A stretch of DNA of 64,000 bases from Phycisphaerae bacterium (GCA_028285035.1 JANQQF010000120.1:62001-126000); one strand, 5' to 3'; shown: positions 1-9,918, counted from the first letter of the stretch. Translations and numbers: made by a program. The notes: a model not told the origin generated them from the letters alone.

Positions 1-1134
1 GATGATGTTGTCGGCTTTGAAGACCCTAATCGTGCCTTAAGCGGCGGTATTATGGCCACGGGGAATTACCCTGGTAAAGCACGCACGGCAGATGAACTGC
101 GACAGGATTTGGATGTGGCCTACAGCGTTATTCCTGGCAACCATCGTCTCAATCTTCACGCAATTTACCTTGACTCAGATACAAAAGTGCCTCGCAATGA
201 GATCCAACCTGAACATTTTACAAGTTGGGTAGATTGGGCTAAGGCGAACAACCATGGCATCGACTTTAACCCCACCTGTTTCTCTCACCCACTGGCTGAT
301 GATGGCATGACCTTAGCGAGCTATGACGAAGGTATTCGTCAATTTTGGGTTGAGCATTGCATCGCCAGTCGAAAAGTCGGGGAATACATTGGGCGTGAAT
401 TGGGCAACCCGTGTGTAACAAATATCTGGATACCGGATGGCCTGAAGGACACCCCCGTCGACCGCAAAGCGCCGCGTTTGCTACTTAAAGAGTCGCTTGA
501 TATTATCTTTGCGGCTGATGTCGATCAGCACCACAACTTGGATGCAATTGAATGTAAATTGTTCGGTCTGGGATCAGAAAGCTACGTTGTTGGGTCCCAT
601 GAATTTTATATGGGTTATGCTGTGGCTAATCAAATGATGCTTTGTTTGGATGCAGGCCATTTCCATCCAACTGAGGTTATTTCTGATAAAATTTCGTCAG
701 TGTTGACCTTTGTTCCAGAAATTCTGCTGCACGTGAGTCGCGGGGTTCGTTGGGATAGTGATCATGTCGTCACCCTGACCGATGAATTGCAGGCGATTAT
801 GCAGGAGTTGGTGCGAGGTGATTATTTGGGGCGAACCCACATTGGCCTCGACTTTTTTGATGCCAGTATCAATCGCGTGGCGGCTTGGGCAATCGGGACA
901 CGAAATGCGCTAAGGGCCTTATTGATGGCCTTGCTTGAGCCGCTCGACCAAATGCGTGATTTGGAGATGAGTGGCGATTTTACTCGACGATTGGCACTTT
1001 TAGAAGAGTTAAAGGGGTTACCTTTTGGGGCAGTATGGGACTACCACTGTTTGCAGCAAGGTGTGCCAGTGGGTATTAGTTTTATGGACGTCATCAAAAC
1101 CCACGAGGATCAAGTCCTTTCGATGCGGGTGTAG
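1..1134 (+). CDS. rhaA: L-rhamnose isomerase (5' end outside window)
   Basis: Interconverts L-rhamnose and L-rhamnulose, first step of rhamnose breakdown in the cytoplasm. The frame is open from base 1, reading [17 protein letters not shown] before the first internal ATG at 52, and this matches the region just after the N-terminus of E. coli RhaA (419 aa), so roughly 50 residues lie upstream. Conserved blocks include [39 protein letters not shown], the metal-site region [24 protein letters not shown] and [12 protein letters not shown]. The C-terminus is complete. rhaB follows after 3 bases, so the two are one transcription unit. Confidence 0.96.
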   Translation, partial: DDVVGFEDPNRALSGGIMATGNYPGKARTADELRQDLDVAYSVIPGNHRLNLHAIYLDSDTKVPRNEIQPEHFTSWVDWAKANNHGIDFNPTCFSHPLADDGMTLASYDEGIRQFWVEHCIASRKVGEYIGRELGNPCVTNIWIPDGLKDTPVDRKAPRLLLKESLDIIFAADVDQHHNLDAIECKLFGLGSESYVVGSHEFYMGYAVANQMMLCLDAGHFHPTEVISDKISSVLTFVPEILLHVSRGVRWDSDHVVTLTDELQAIMQELVRGDYLGRTHIGLDFFDASINRVAAWAIGTRNALRALLMALLEPLDQMRDLEMSGDFTRRLALLEELKGLPFGAVWDYHCLQQGVPVGISFMDVIKTHEDQVLSMRV

Positions 1135-1137
1135 ATT

Positions 1138-2562
1138 ATGGCCAAAAAGACAGTCTTAGCAGTTGATTTAGGGGCGGAGTCGGGCCGGGTGATGGCGGTT
1201 CATTTTGACGGCCAATCCCTTGCTTTAGAAGAGCTACATCGTTTCCCAAATATGGTAATCGAGGTGGGGGGAACCCTGCATTGGGATTTCCTGCGTTTGT
1301 GGCACGACATAAAAACTGGAATTGAGAAGGGGAAAGCTCATCACCCAGCCAGTATCGGGGTTGATACTTGGGGCGTTGATTTTGGTTTGCTGGATGCCCA
1401 AGGAGAATTGATCGGCAATCCTGTCAATTATCGAGATAGCCGTACTGACGGAATGATGGAGCAGGTTTTTAGCAAAGTACCTCGAAGTGAGGTTTTTGCC
1501 CAAACTGGCATTCAATTTATGCCCATCAATACGCTTTACCAAATGATGAGTCTGGTCGCCAATGCCTCGCCACAGCTTGATATAGCCCAGACCTTTTTAA
1601 CGGCCCCAGATCTCATCAATTACTGGTTGACGGGTGCTAAAGTGTGTGAATTTAGCAATGCCACCACCACTCAGCTTTACAATCCTGTCACGCAGGGCTG
1701 GGCCACTGAGATGATGGATACTCTGGGTATCCCCAGCCAAATCTTTCCTGAAATTGTCCAGCCGGGAACGAATTTGGGAATGTATGAAGGCGTTCCGATC
1801 ATTGCACCAGCCTGTCACGATACCGGCAGTGCCGTAGCGGCTGTTCCCACCCAGACAGCCAATTACGCGTATATCAGTAGCGGCACCTGGAGTTTGGTTG
1901 GGCTTGAAGTACCCGAAGCTATCGTTTCAGAAGAAGCGCTGGCGGTTAATGCAACAAATGAAGGGGGCGTGTACAGTACCTTCCGGTTGCTTAAAAATGT
2001 GATGGGCTTGTGGGTTGTCCAGCAATGTCGAGCGACTTGGGCTGCGGCAGGGCAAGAATATGATTATGATGAATTAGTTGGGCTGGCTGAGAAGGCACCT
2101 GGGCTACGGTCAATCATTCCGGCTACCGATCCCATGTTTCTTTCGCCAGGGGACCATCCCCAACTCATTCGCGATTACTGCGCTCAAACCGGTCAACCGA
2201 TTCCCGAGACACCTGGGGCAGTTATTCGGTGTGTGCTCGACAGTTTGGCCCTCGCTTATCGTAATGTTCTTCAACAGCTACTGACGCTTTCAAGGCAGCA
2301 AGCGGATGTCATTCATATCGTTGGCGGTGGTACCCAAAACACGCTACTCAATCAACTGACAGCCGATGCAACAGGGATAACTGTTTTGACCGGACCGATC
2401 GAAGCGACGGTCATTGGTAATGCCTTAGTGCAGTTGATTAGTTTGGGAGAGCTAGATGATCTTAGTCAGGCTCGACAATTGGTCGCTGAAATGGGTGAAC
2501 TTCAGCGATATGAACCTCAAAACACAACGGCGTGGGATGATTTGAATGTGCCTTGGTTATGA
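1138..2562 (+). CDS. rhaB: Rhamnulokinase
   Basis: FGGY-family sugar kinase, 474 aa, phosphorylating L-rhamnulose to rhamnulose-1-phosphate with ATP. The N-terminal phosphate loop DLGAESGRV (about residues 10-18), the substrate-side GVDTWGVDFGLLD block, the HDTGSAVAAVP ATP-binding motif and the C-terminal adenosine motif GGGTQN (from residue 396) are all present, and length is normal for RhaB. It starts 3 bases after the rhaA stop and is followed 59 bases later by the aldolase fusion, giving the canonical isomerase-kinase-aldolase order. Assignment rests on the motif pattern plus context and is firm. Confidence 0.95.
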   Translation: MAKKTVLAVDLGAESGRVMAVHFDGQSLALEELHRFPNMVIEVGGTLHWDFLRLWHDIKTGIEKGKAHHPASIGVDTWGVDFGLLDAQGELIGNPVNYRDSRTDGMMEQVFSKVPRSEVFAQTGIQFMPINTLYQMMSLVANASPQLDIAQTFLTAPDLINYWLTGAKVCEFSNATTTQLYNPVTQGWATEMMDTLGIPSQIFPEIVQPGTNLGMYEGVPIIAPACHDTGSAVAAVPTQTANYAYISSGTWSLVGLEVPEAIVSEEALAVNATNEGGVYSTFRLLKNVMGLWVVQQCRATWAAAGQEYDYDELVGLAEKAPGLRSIIPATDPMFLSPGDHPQLIRDYCAQTGQPIPETPGAVIRCVLDSLALAYRNVLQQLLTLSRQQADVIHIVGGGTQNTLLNQLTADATGITVLTGPIEATVIGNALVQLISLGELDDLSQARQLVAEMGELQRYEPQNTTAWDDLNVPWL

Positions 2563-2621
2563 AAAAATGATTTGGTAAGGATTTCAGGACTTACCTCAAC
2601 ATCAAAAACACACGAGGGATT

Positions 2622-4808
2622 ATGTCAACTAACGAATTTAAGTATGTGAATTATGCCTGGGATGATGCTGTGGCAGATCAGCTTGATCCAGTGGATCGTT
2701 TGGTTTATCGTTCAAATTTGCTGGGCGATGATCAGCGGATTACAAATACGGGCGGTGGAAATACGTCCTCCAAAATTATAATGACCGACCCTTTAACAGG
2801 GGAAGAGTCTGATGTGCTTTGGGTCAAAGGCTCAGGGGGCGATCTGCGCACCTCCAAACGGCCTAATTTTGCCTCACTGTATATGGAGAAGCTGGATTAC
2901 TTGCAAACGATTTACGATGCCTCTGAGGTGAAAGGGGTCAAGACCGATATCGAGGATCATATGGTCAGTTTATATCCTCATACGGTTTTCAACCTCAATC
3001 CCCGTGCCACTTCGATTGACACTCCGTTACACGCCTATGTTCCCTTTCGCCACATTGATCACACCCATCCAAACGCGGTTATTTCGTTGGCCGCCTGTAA
3101 AGATCAAGAGCGTTTAACCAAAGAAATTTTTGGTGATGAGGTGGGCTGGGTGCCTTGGCAGCGACCGGGCTTTGATCTCGGCTTGGTGATGCAGGCTGCC
3201 TGTCAGGAGAACCCAAACATCAAAGGGTTGGTAATGGGGCAACATGGGTTAATCAGCTGGGCTAATGATGACAAGGCTTGCTACGAGAATTCACTGGCAC
3301 TTATTGAGAAAGCAGCTCGATATATTGAAGAGCGAGACAAGGGTGAACATACATTTGGCGGTCAGAAATATCAGACCCTGCCTGAAACCGAGCGTGAAAT
3401 TCTATTGGTTGATTTGTTACCTTCCCTACGAGGGCTTGTCTCCCAACAAAATAAATTTATTGGCACCATTCAAACGGATGACAATACCCTACGCTTTATC
3501 AACAGTCATGACGCTCCTCGGTTGGCTGAGCTTGGCACCTCTTGCCCTGATCATTTTCTTCGTACCAAAATCAAACCTTTGTACATAGACTGGGATCCCC
3601 AGGCAGGTACATTGGAGAGCCTTTTGGAAAAGCTAGACACAGGGATTGCTCAATATCGCGAGGACTATCGAGCCTACTATGAAGCCTGTAAACATCCCGA
3701 TTCACCCGCAATGCGCGATCCCAACCCCCGCGTAATTCTCATTCCTGGCATTGGAATGATCGCTTGGGGAAAAAATAAGAGTGAAAGCCGGGTGACGGCT
3801 GAATTTTATCGGCTGGCCATCGAAGTGATGCGAGGATCTGAGGCCATCAGTGAATATGTGGGCTTACCCCGGCAAGAGGCCTTTGATATCGAATATTGGT
3901 TGCTTGAAGAGGCCAAACTACAACGGATGCCGCCCGAGAAGCCATTTACCCGAAATGTTGTTATTGTGGTTGGGGCAGGGAGTGGTATCGGTCGTGAAAC
4001 GGCATTGCGGATGGCTCAAGAGGGATCTCATTTGGTCTGTGCGGATCTGGACCTGGATGCGGCGCAAGCTACAGCCCAAGAATTGGTTGATATTTATGGA
4101 ATGGGGATTGGCGTCGCGGGTAGTGGCCTGTCCTCCTGTGGCCCAGCGATAGGTTTACAAGTTGATATTACAGATCGGGCCAGTGTCAAGCGTATGTTTG
4201 AGCAAGTGCTTTTGGCCTATGGCGGCATTGATAATGTGATTATTACCGCCGGGGTTTTTGTCGCGCCAGATAAACAAGGTTATATCCCTGATGAAAAGTG
4301 GGGCTTTACCTTTGATGTCAATGTGACGGGGAGTTATCTTGTCGCTGATGAGGCTCACAAAATCTGGAAGCAACAAGGTTTAAGAGGTAGCTTGGTGTTA
4401 ACGACTAGTGTTAATGCTGCAGTCTCCAAAAAAGGTTCATTAGCCTATGACACCAGCAAGGCCGCTGCCAATCATCTAGTACGAGAGTTAGCGATCGAAT
4501 TGGCCCCCTTGGTCCGAGTAAACGGTGTAGCACCTGCGACTGTGGTCGAAGGAAGCAATATGTTCCCTCGGGAGCGGGTGATTAGCTCTTTGACCAAATA
4601 TAACATCGCCTTTGATGAGACGGAGGAGACAGAAGCGTTGCGTAGCAAACTGGCCCAATTCTACGCTCAGCGAACCCTGACAAAATCTCCTATCACGCCT
4701 CGGGATCAAGCCGAGGTGGCATTTCTATTGAGTAGTGACGCTTTTGGTAAGACGACTGGACAGATTATGAGCGTTGATGGTGGTCTGCACGAGGCCTTTT
4801 TGCGTTAG
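2622..4808 (+). CDS. rhaEW: Bifunctional rhamnulose-1-phosphate aldolase / lactaldehyde dehydrogenase
   Basis: A 728-aa two-domain enzyme. Residues about 1-430 are a class II (zinc) aldolase: GGGNTSSK near the start, the zinc ligands in HTH (His147, His149) and GQHGL (His208). Residues about 445-728 are a short-chain dehydrogenase: Rossmann motif GAGSGIG from residue 451 and catalytic YDTSK (Tyr609, Lys613). In the RhaEW family the aldolase half makes DHAP and L-lactaldehyde and the SDR half oxidises lactaldehyde to lactate, so the toxic aldehyde can be handled on one polypeptide. Start ATG is preceded by GAGGGA. It is the last gene of the rha operon; no transporter or regulator is visible downstream. 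Confidence 0.93.
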   Translation: MSTNEFKYVNYAWDDAVADQLDPVDRLVYRSNLLGDDQRITNTGGGNTSSKIIMTDPLTGEESDVLWVKGSGGDLRTSKRPNFASLYMEKLDYLQTIYDASEVKGVKTDIEDHMVSLYPHTVFNLNPRATSIDTPLHAYVPFRHIDHTHPNAVISLAACKDQERLTKEIFGDEVGWVPWQRPGFDLGLVMQAACQENPNIKGLVMGQHGLISWANDDKACYENSLALIEKAARYIEERDKGEHTFGGQKYQTLPETEREILLVDLLPSLRGLVSQQNKFIGTIQTDDNTLRFINSHDAPRLAELGTSCPDHFLRTKIKPLYIDWDPQAGTLESLLEKLDTGIAQYREDYRAYYEACKHPDSPAMRDPNPRVILIPGIGMIAWGKNKSESRVTAEFYRLAIEVMRGSEAISEYVGLPRQEAFDIEYWLLEEAKLQRMPPEKPFTRNVVIVVGAGSGIGRETALRMAQEGSHLVCADLDLDAAQATAQELVDIYGMGIGVAGSGLSSCGPAIGLQVDITDRASVKRMFEQVLLAYGGIDNVIITAGVFVAPDKQGYIPDEKWGFTFDVNVTGSYLVADEAHKIWKQQGLRGSLVLTTSVNAAVSKKGSLAYDTSKAAANHLVRELAIELAPLVRVNGVAPATVVEGSNMFPRERVISSLTKYNIAFDETEETEALRSKLAQFYAQRTLTKSPITPRDQAEVAFLLSSDAFGKTTGQIMSVDGGLHEAFLR

Positions 4809-4865
4809 GTTTCCCTGAAAATGATCTGCTAAAAATCTATCGCATCCTGAACCTCATTCAAAAAA

Positions 4866-4919
4866 GGATATGCAGGCTTTACGGATTTCTTGCTTTTTGT
4901 CCGTTTATCCTGCGTATCC
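4866..4919. repeat. Imperfect inverted repeat downstream of rhaEW
   Basis: GGATATGCAGG (4866-4876) can pair with CCTGCGTATCC (4909-4919) with one G.T pair, with an inner ACGGAT/GTCCGT extension. The rest of the 437-base gap (4809-5245) is AT-rich and holds no convincing ORF other than the upstream control region of the next gene. The sequence resembles short dispersed intergenic repeats common in many bacterial genomes; there is no T-run directly after it, so terminator function is uncertain. Confidence 0.45.
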
Positions 4920-5076
4920 TGTTTGAAATCTAATCTGTACCCCTAATAAATTCCCCAAATTCCCCTAAAATTTGAAATTAAGACCAAAAACTTAAATTTA
5001 TTTTCAATCTTAACCTTTATTAATCTTTGACTAAACCTAGCTTGGTACCAAAAGTATATAACGGTTTGTCCATGTT

Positions 5077-5090
5077 TTGATTATAATCAA
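5077..5090 (+). promoter_or_regulatory. Perfect 14-bp palindrome over a TATAAT box
   Basis: TTGATTATAATCAA is its own reverse complement and contains TATAAT at 5082-5087, about 155 bases ahead of the ATG at 5246. A palindrome sitting on a -10 hexamer is the usual arrangement for a repressor site. No good -35 is visible at 17 bp, so the promoter call is tentative. Confidence 0.4.
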
Positions 5091-5245
5091 GTTATCATGT
5101 TGCAATGTCGCTTCTAGGCCAATGATGTATTTTGTGGGATTTTGGAAATGGTTGAATTTTCGATTATTTACATCATTACACAACCTCAATCTTGATAAAT
5201 CTAAATTTCGTAACCTACGACTCGAACCAAGTGGAGACGCAACAA

Positions 5246-6010
5246 ATGAGCAAAACTATCCTCAATTATCGAGAGGGAATAAATCTTTCTTCCCCTCTCA
5301 ACTCATACATTATCCCAATCATCATTTTAGCTGGTATCTTAGGGGTAGGCACAGGGTTAACTGCTATCCTTATTCCGAAATATCTTTTAGCGGTAGGATT
5401 TGTTTCTGTAGTGACACTGCCAAGCTTATCTGCAAATTTTTATCTGGTAAGTCAGCGGCGGAATTTTTGGGAGCAAGTCGCCCATCAAACACAGTTAGCT
5501 ATGCAAAATGGAGCAAGTTGGCTGGGCTCCTCTGCTTATGTAGGCGGACTCTATCGGGAACGACCAACAACACTTTATCACTCTGGCTTTGGGCATTATC
5601 AGGTTCAGGCCACACGAATTGAAGTTAAAATAGAGAACATCGGTGGAGAGTCACTTCGAGTCCGAGGCCCAATTTCCAAAGCTGAAATTTCTGAAGACGA
5701 TCAAATCGCCTACGATATGTTCTCGGCGTCTGGACATCAACCGCTTGGTCGTAATCAGCGATACTTTGCCCGTGGCCCGCTATATTTAACGACAGCCTTA
5801 CTCACAGCGCTCAATACTTCGGACAACTTTGCCCGGCTAGTTCGTCCCCTAAATATCGAGTTGCGAGGTAATACCCTCTATTGCGATCATCCTGACATTA
5901 TCTTTGATATCGAATACCTTGAGCTATTACTTGAACTTGTTAGTGATGTCGCAGATATGATTGAGTTGAAGAGCACAGCACGACAGATGTTATTGACGCG
6001 GGGGCAGTAA
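5246..6010 (+). CDS. Hypothetical membrane protein with two N-terminal TM helices
   Basis: 254 aa, not recognised. ATG at 5246 is chosen over an upstream in-frame TTG at 5192 because GGAG sits 9 bases before it (5233-5236). Two hydrophobic segments at about residues 20-42 and 46-65 with a short loop place the remaining ~190 residues on one side of the membrane. After the helices, QRRNFWEQVAHQTQLA leads into a soluble domain without known motifs. It stands alone, downstream of the rha operon and with its own possible promoter at 5082. Confidence 0.6.
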   Translation: MSKTILNYREGINLSSPLNSYIIPIIILAGILGVGTGLTAILIPKYLLAVGFVSVVTLPSLSANFYLVSQRRNFWEQVAHQTQLAMQNGASWLGSSAYVGGLYRERPTTLYHSGFGHYQVQATRIEVKIENIGGESLRVRGPISKAEISEDDQIAYDMFSASGHQPLGRNQRYFARGPLYLTTALLTALNTSDNFARLVRPLNIELRGNTLYCDHPDIIFDIEYLELLLELVSDVADMIELKSTARQMLLTRGQ

Positions 6011-6024
6011 GTAAGTGGGTTTTT

Positions 6025-6075
6025 GTCATTTGTCCTTCGTCATTCAAGCATAATCAGTGACGAAGGACAAATGAC
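6025..6075. terminator. Perfect 18-bp inverted repeat after the membrane protein gene
   Basis: GTCATTTGTCCTTCGTCA (6025-6042) is exactly complementary to TGACGAAGGACAAATGAC (6058-6075), loop 15 bases. It lies 15 bases past the stop codon at 6010. The stem is long and AT/GC mixed but lacks a strong T-run, so it may be a dispersed palindromic repeat that also ends transcription. Confidence 0.5.
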
Positions 6076-6117
6076 GAAGAACTAATAGAGAAATCAAATA
6101 AAAACCGGAATAAAAAA

Positions 6118-6206
6118 GTCATGTCCTGCCCGAATGCTTTTGTCGGGCATCCACTGGCCGGGGGACAGCGAACGATGGATCCCCGCTAAAACCACGCGGG
6201 GATGAC
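6118..6206. repeat. Palindromic dispersed-repeat element (two hairpins within GTCAT/ATGAC ends)
   Basis: An 89-base element bounded by GTCAT (6118-6122) and ATGAC (6202-6206). Inside are hairpin TGCCCGA/TCGGGCA (6127-6133 and 6143-6149) and hairpin ATCCCCGC/GCGGGGAT (6179-6186 and 6196-6203). The layout and sequence resemble the widespread 'gtcattcccgc...gcgggaatgac' class of intergenic repeats. It lies just beyond the 3' end of the minus-strand DinB-like gene. Confidence 0.55.
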
Positions 6207-6226
6207 ATAAATCGATTTTACGGGTT

Positions 6227-6814
6227 TTAACTGCTTCGTCTATAAGATCGGGCCGCTTTAGCCTGATTAACAACGTCCTCAACTTGGCCCAAGTGTGAGT
6301 CAGCGTGGTAAAGTCCGGCACAGAAACGAGATGCTGGATTGATCGGCCCCTCAAGAAAACCCAAAACTTGGGTGTTGTCCATATGAGGCTCATCGGGCCA
6401 CATATCCAGACTAGCCAACCGCATACGGCGACTTTCCTCAAGTCTCGCTCGGCATTGGGCAATGGTGGTCACCGTTTCCCAAGGGACTTCCGACCGAGAT
6501 CGCCCTTCGCGCTCCACCCCACGCGCCATCTCCGCAGCCAAGGCAGCTCCTTCTTCCGAAGATGCCGTCATATGAACGATAACGTGTCCCAATGTCCAAG
6601 GCATATTGACCTCAGCATCATCTGCCGCAGCATCATCTTGAGCATTTGGATCTTCAGGCTCAAACACAACGTCAGCATCAGTGGAGTCCGCAATTAACCC
6701 CAGAACCGTATCAATCATCTCATTGGTCAAATCACGTAATTCTTGAACCGTCAAGTGACCGCATAATTCACCAATGGTTACTTCTTTATTCCGTACACCT
6801 GTAAAGTCGATCAT
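6227..6814 (-). CDS. DinB-like / maleylpyruvate-isomerase-fold protein
   Basis: 195 aa. The spacing of conserved histidines fits the DinB four-helix metal-binding fold: TLGHVIVHM (His77, His81) in one helix and [12 protein letters not shown] (His170, His174) near the C-terminus. An acidic Asp/Glu/Ala stretch at residues 52-68 is probably a loop. Members of this fold are thiol-dependent transferases or of unknown role; no specific substrate can be assigned. The start ATG at 6814 has GAGAGGTGAATT immediately upstream. It is a separate unit downstream of the thiolase operon (gap of 65 bases). Confidence 0.65.
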   Translation of the reverse strand: MIDFTGVRNKEVTIGELCGHLTVQELRDLTNEMIDTVLGLIADSTDADVVFEPEDPNAQDDAAADDAEVNMPWTLGHVIVHMTASSEEGAALAAEMARGVEREGRSRSEVPWETVTTIAQCRARLEESRRMRLASLDMWPDEPHMDNTQVLGFLEGPINPASRFCAGLYHADSHLGQVEDVVNQAKAARSYRRSS

Positions 6815-6879
6815 AATTCACCTCTCTTTAAATTTAGAAATATGCCTTCTTAGACGAGTTTAGTTAGCTAAATCATACG

Positions 6880-7422
6880 CTACTGAAAAACGTCTGCCAC
6901 ACCTTTCTCAAAGGCTCTAAATAGCGTTTCGGTTCGTTCATCTTCAATCCGGCTGATAAATACTGCTGCGAGTGCCTCATAGTACCACTTCTGTTTTTCT
7001 TTCGGACGATTAAATCGATCCCAAAAAGGCTCACCGAGCGCTTGATAATCTTGATGAATTGATCGAATATTATCAAGCTTATCTGCACAGGTCACCAAGA
7101 CCACATCCAAAGGGGCACGTCTCAAATCATCAATGGTATGCTGCTTACGATTTTCCCAAGTGTCCGAACGGTCAGGCTCAGACAAGCCATCAACGAGCCG
7201 AGCCACCTTAGGCCCAAAACGGGTTTCAATATCAGCTAGTGTCGTATCCGTGTCTTCGATGGTATCGTGTAGCACGCCAGCTACGGCCAAGGTTTCCGAG
7301 CAGCCGGCCTCAAGCATAATTTTGGCCACATTTAGCGGATGGGTGATGTAAGGAATGTTCGTTGATTTGCGATATTGGCCGTGATGGGCTTTGGCGGCAA
7401 ACTCGATTGCATCAAAAATCAT
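6880..7422 (-). CDS. Small alarmone hydrolase-like HD phosphohydrolase (Mesh1/SpoT-hydrolase type)
   Basis: 180 aa, a single HD domain with the RelA/SpoT hydrolase signature: HHGQYRKS, YITHPL (His28), LHDTIEDT (His52, Asp53), RFGPKVARLVDGLS and ADKLDN (Asp114, Asn118). Length equals that of stand-alone Mesh1-type hydrolases, and no synthetase or ACT/TGS domain is attached. Family members hydrolyse (p)ppGpp or act on NADPH; which applies is not decidable here. Its ATG overlaps the TGA of the CoA-transferase gene (ATGA, 7419-7422), so translation is coupled to a CoA-metabolism operon. Confidence 0.85.
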   Translation of the reverse strand: MIFDAIEFAAKAHHGQYRKSTNIPYITHPLNVAKIMLEAGCSETLAVAGVLHDTIEDTDTTLADIETRFGPKVARLVDGLSEPDRSDTWENRKQHTIDDLRRAPLDVVLVTCADKLDNIRSIHQDYQALGEPFWDRFNRPKEKQKWYYEALAAVFISRIEDERTETLFRAFEKGVADVFQ

Positions 7423-8660
7423 AGGTATGCCTTCTCATCCGTTGCAACGACACCCGCTTTCACCAACCCATCAACCTCAGATGTGCCGTATTCCAGCAAC
7501 TCCTCTAAAATTGAGCGGGTGTGCTGGCCCAAATTGGGGGCTGGTTCGGTGCGAATTTCTGGTGCTTCCGAAAGGTGAGGTGTCGTTCGGGCAAAGGTGT
7601 GTGCTCCAACATCAGGATCGTCTACCTCAACGAGCATATTTCGTTGGCGAAAATGATCATCCTCAAACACGTCTTGCGCATCATAAACTGGCCCTGTCGG
7701 CACGCCACCTGAATTGAGCGCATCAACCACCTCAGCTCGGCTCTTGTCAGCCATCCACTCTTCGATAATCGGCTGTAAAAATGTAGCGTTTGCGGCTCGA
7801 CTGGTGCCATCCACGCTGCGTGGATCATCGACCAAATCAGGTCGACCCACAATCTTGGCCAAGCGTTGCCAAATAATATCATCCGGTACATTCAGGGCCA
7901 CATAGCCATCTTGACATTGAAACGCCCCGCGTGGCCATAGATGCTTGAGCCGCCCCCGTTGTGGCGCTTGGCCTGTCAGCGAGTACAACGTCACCATTCG
8001 TTCATTCAAGGCCAGCATATTGTCGACCATTGAGACATCCACCATCTGGCCTTTTCCGGTGCGTTCGCGCATGAACAAGGCCTGCATGATGCCGTAGGCC
8101 GCCATCTGCCCTGAGTAAACATCGGCCAAGCCATAAAGGGTGTAGGTGGGGGGCTTATCGGCAAAGCCAATCAAATCCATTACTCCACCCATCGCCTCGG
8201 CCACGATGTCGAAGGCAGGCCGTTGACTGTAGTCGCTTTGATAGCCGGGGAGGCGGCCAAAGCCGGAGATGACGGCGTAAATGAGCCGTTCATTTAGTGT
8301 ATTCAGAGCGTCGTAGCTCAAGCCCATTTTGTCGAGGGCGCCGGGTCGCAGATTTTCTAAAACGACATCAGACACCCCGACCAGCTTTCGGAAAATATCT
8401 TGTCCAGCCTCACTCCGCAGATTAAGAGCTAGACTCTTCTTGTTGCGATTGTAGGAGAGAAAGCCACCTGCTTTCTTGATCCCATCCTTTTCGACAAACG
8501 GGGGAATGGCGCGGCGAGGATCACCGGTGCCGGGCCGTTCAATTTTGATGACCTCAGCCCCGGCATCGGCCAGTAGCATCGTGCAGTAGGGACCACTCAT
8601 ATACTGTTCCAAGCCAATCACTCGGACACCCGACAGCGGGCGATTTTCGGTTACTGTCAA
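7419..8660 (-). CDS. CaiB/BaiF family CoA-transferase (family III)
   Basis: 413 aa from a TTG start at 8660, chosen because AGGGGG lies just upstream and the start then falls 10 bases after the thiolase stop; a longer frame from 8741 would overlap the thiolase gene. Typical blocks are SGVRVIGLEQYMSGPYC, DAGAEVIKIERPGTGDP, NRNKKSLALNL, DVVLENLRPG and FDIVAEAMGG, where the Asp near residue 151 is the expected catalytic residue that forms an acyl anhydride. Family III enzymes move CoA between carboxylic acids; the particular acids cannot be read from sequence. Coupled upstream to thiolase and downstream to the HD hydrolase. Confidence 0.88.
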   Translation of the reverse strand: MTVTENRPLSGVRVIGLEQYMSGPYCTMLLADAGAEVIKIERPGTGDPRRAIPPFVEKDGIKKAGGFLSYNRNKKSLALNLRSEAGQDIFRKLVGVSDVVLENLRPGALDKMGLSYDALNTLNERLIYAVISGFGRLPGYQSDYSQRPAFDIVAEAMGGVMDLIGFADKPPTYTLYGLADVYSGQMAAYGIMQALFMRERTGKGQMVDVSMVDNMLALNERMVTLYSLTGQAPQRGRLKHLWPRGAFQCQDGYVALNVPDDIIWQRLAKIVGRPDLVDDPRSVDGTSRAANATFLQPIIEEWMADKSRAEVVDALNSGGVPTGPVYDAQDVFEDDHFRQRNMLVEVDDPDVGAHTFARTTPHLSEAPEIRTEPAPNLGQHTRSILEELLEYGTSEVDGLVKAGVVATDEKAYL

Positions 8661-8670
8661 AAGAGGCCCC

Positions 8671-9918
8671 CTACTCGTCAAGCCATTCGATGATGGTCGA
8701 TACACCCATTCCGACACCAACACACAAGGTTGCCAACCCATAGCGAACAGGATTGTCGGTTTGGGCGCGGCGTTTCATTTCATGCAGCAGGGTGACCAAA
8801 ATACGTGCCCCAGAGCAGCCCGTGGGGTGCCCCAAGGCAATAGCCCCACCATTCACATTTGTGATGTCGTGTCGCATCCCCAACTGTTTCATTACTCCCA
8901 AGGCTTGGGCCGCAAAGGCCTCATTCAGTTCGATCAAGCCAATGTCACCCATCGTTAAACCCAGTCGTTTGAGCAATTTTTGCGTGGCTGGCACAGGCCC
9001 ATAGCCCATTACGCCCGGATCAACCCCAGCCGAAGCCGAGCCAACCCAGCGGGCCATTGGCTTCAGGCCTAACTCGTTGGCCTTCTCCCGGCTCATCAAG
9101 AGCAAGGCCGCTGCCCCATCATTGATTCCGCTGGAGTTGCCAGCGGTGACCGTGCCATCTTTCCGGAAGGCAGGCTTGAGTTTGGCTAAATTTTCGACAT
9201 CTGTGGCTAATTCATAATGGCCATTCTCGTGGCGGTAGCGGGGGTGCTCATCTGTGTCAAAGATGAGCGGATCACCTTTGCGTTGCGGGACGCTAATTGG
9301 AATGATCTCATCCTTAAACTTGCCTTCGTTGATGGCCGCAATGGCCCGACGATGGCTTTCCAGGGCAAAGGCGTCTTGCTCCTCTCGACCAATTTCCATC
9401 TCATCGGCGATGTTCTCAGCGGTTTGCCCCAGGCTGATGATGGGGTACATCTCTTCCATGCGTGGATTGTGATAGCGCCAACCGACCGTGGTATCCCACA
9501 TTTTTGGCGGGGCAAATGTTGGCACGCGATCCGGCTTGGGCATACTCCACGGAGCGCGGCTCATCGACTCGATGCCGCTGCCGATGTAAATATCGCCTTC
9601 CCCAGCCACAATCGATTTTGCGGCTTGATTGACCGCTGATAGGGCTGACGCACAGTTACGATTGACTGTGATGCCGGGCACCGTGACCGGGAAACCTGCC
9701 AACAAAGAGGCGTGTCGTGCCACATCCCGATTATCCTCACCCGCCTGATTACCACAACCCGCAACCACCTCATCCAACAAGGCTGGGTCAATGCCCGTGC
9801 GTTGCATCAAACCTTGATACACATAGCTCAATAAATCATCGGGGCGAACCGTTGAAAGACCGCCACCATATTTTCCTATCGCAGAACGGACGCCGTCAAC
9901 AATGACAATTTCGGTCAT
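8671..9918 (-). CDS. Thiolase family protein (acetyl-CoA acyltransferase)
   Basis: 415 aa from ATG 9918 with AAGGAG 6 bases upstream, rather than the longer frame from 9954. Catalytic residues are all present: nucleophile Cys89 in NRNCASAL, His364 in [10 protein letters not shown] and Cys399 in CVGVGMG. It thiolytically cleaves 3-ketoacyl-CoA or condenses acetyl-CoA units; the degradative type is favoured by the neighbouring CoA-transferase. First gene of a three-gene minus-strand operon with CaiB-type transferase and alarmone hydrolase. Confidence 0.92.
   Translation of the reverse strand: MTEIVIVDGVRSAIGKYGGGLSTVRPDDLLSYVYQGLMQRTGIDPALLDEVVAGCGNQAGEDNRDVARHASLLAGFPVTVPGITVNRNCASALSAVNQAAKSIVAGEGDIYIGSGIESMSRAPWSMPKPDRVPTFAPPKMWDTTVGWRYHNPRMEEMYPIISLGQTAENIADEMEIGREEQDAFALESHRRAIAAINEGKFKDEIIPISVPQRKGDPLIFDTDEHPRYRHENGHYELATDVENLAKLKPAFRKDGTVTAGNSSGINDGAAALLLMSREKANELGLKPMARWVGSASAGVDPGVMGYGPVPATQKLLKRLGLTMGDIGLIELNEAFAAQALGVMKQLGMRHDITNVNGGAIALGHPTGCSGARILVTLLHEMKRRAQTDNPVRYGLATLCVGVGMGVSTIIEWLDE

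Noticed and set aside
5077..5622. 181-codon frame overlapping the hypothetical membrane protein
   Set aside because: Starts inside the promoter palindrome, is cysteine/serine-rich out-of-frame sequence, and the alternative frame at 5246 has a good SD and two TM helices.
8661..8741. Longer N-terminus for the CoA-transferase from 8741
   Set aside because: It would overlap the thiolase gene by 71 bases; the TTG at 8660 has an AGGGGG SD and follows the thiolase stop by 10 bases.
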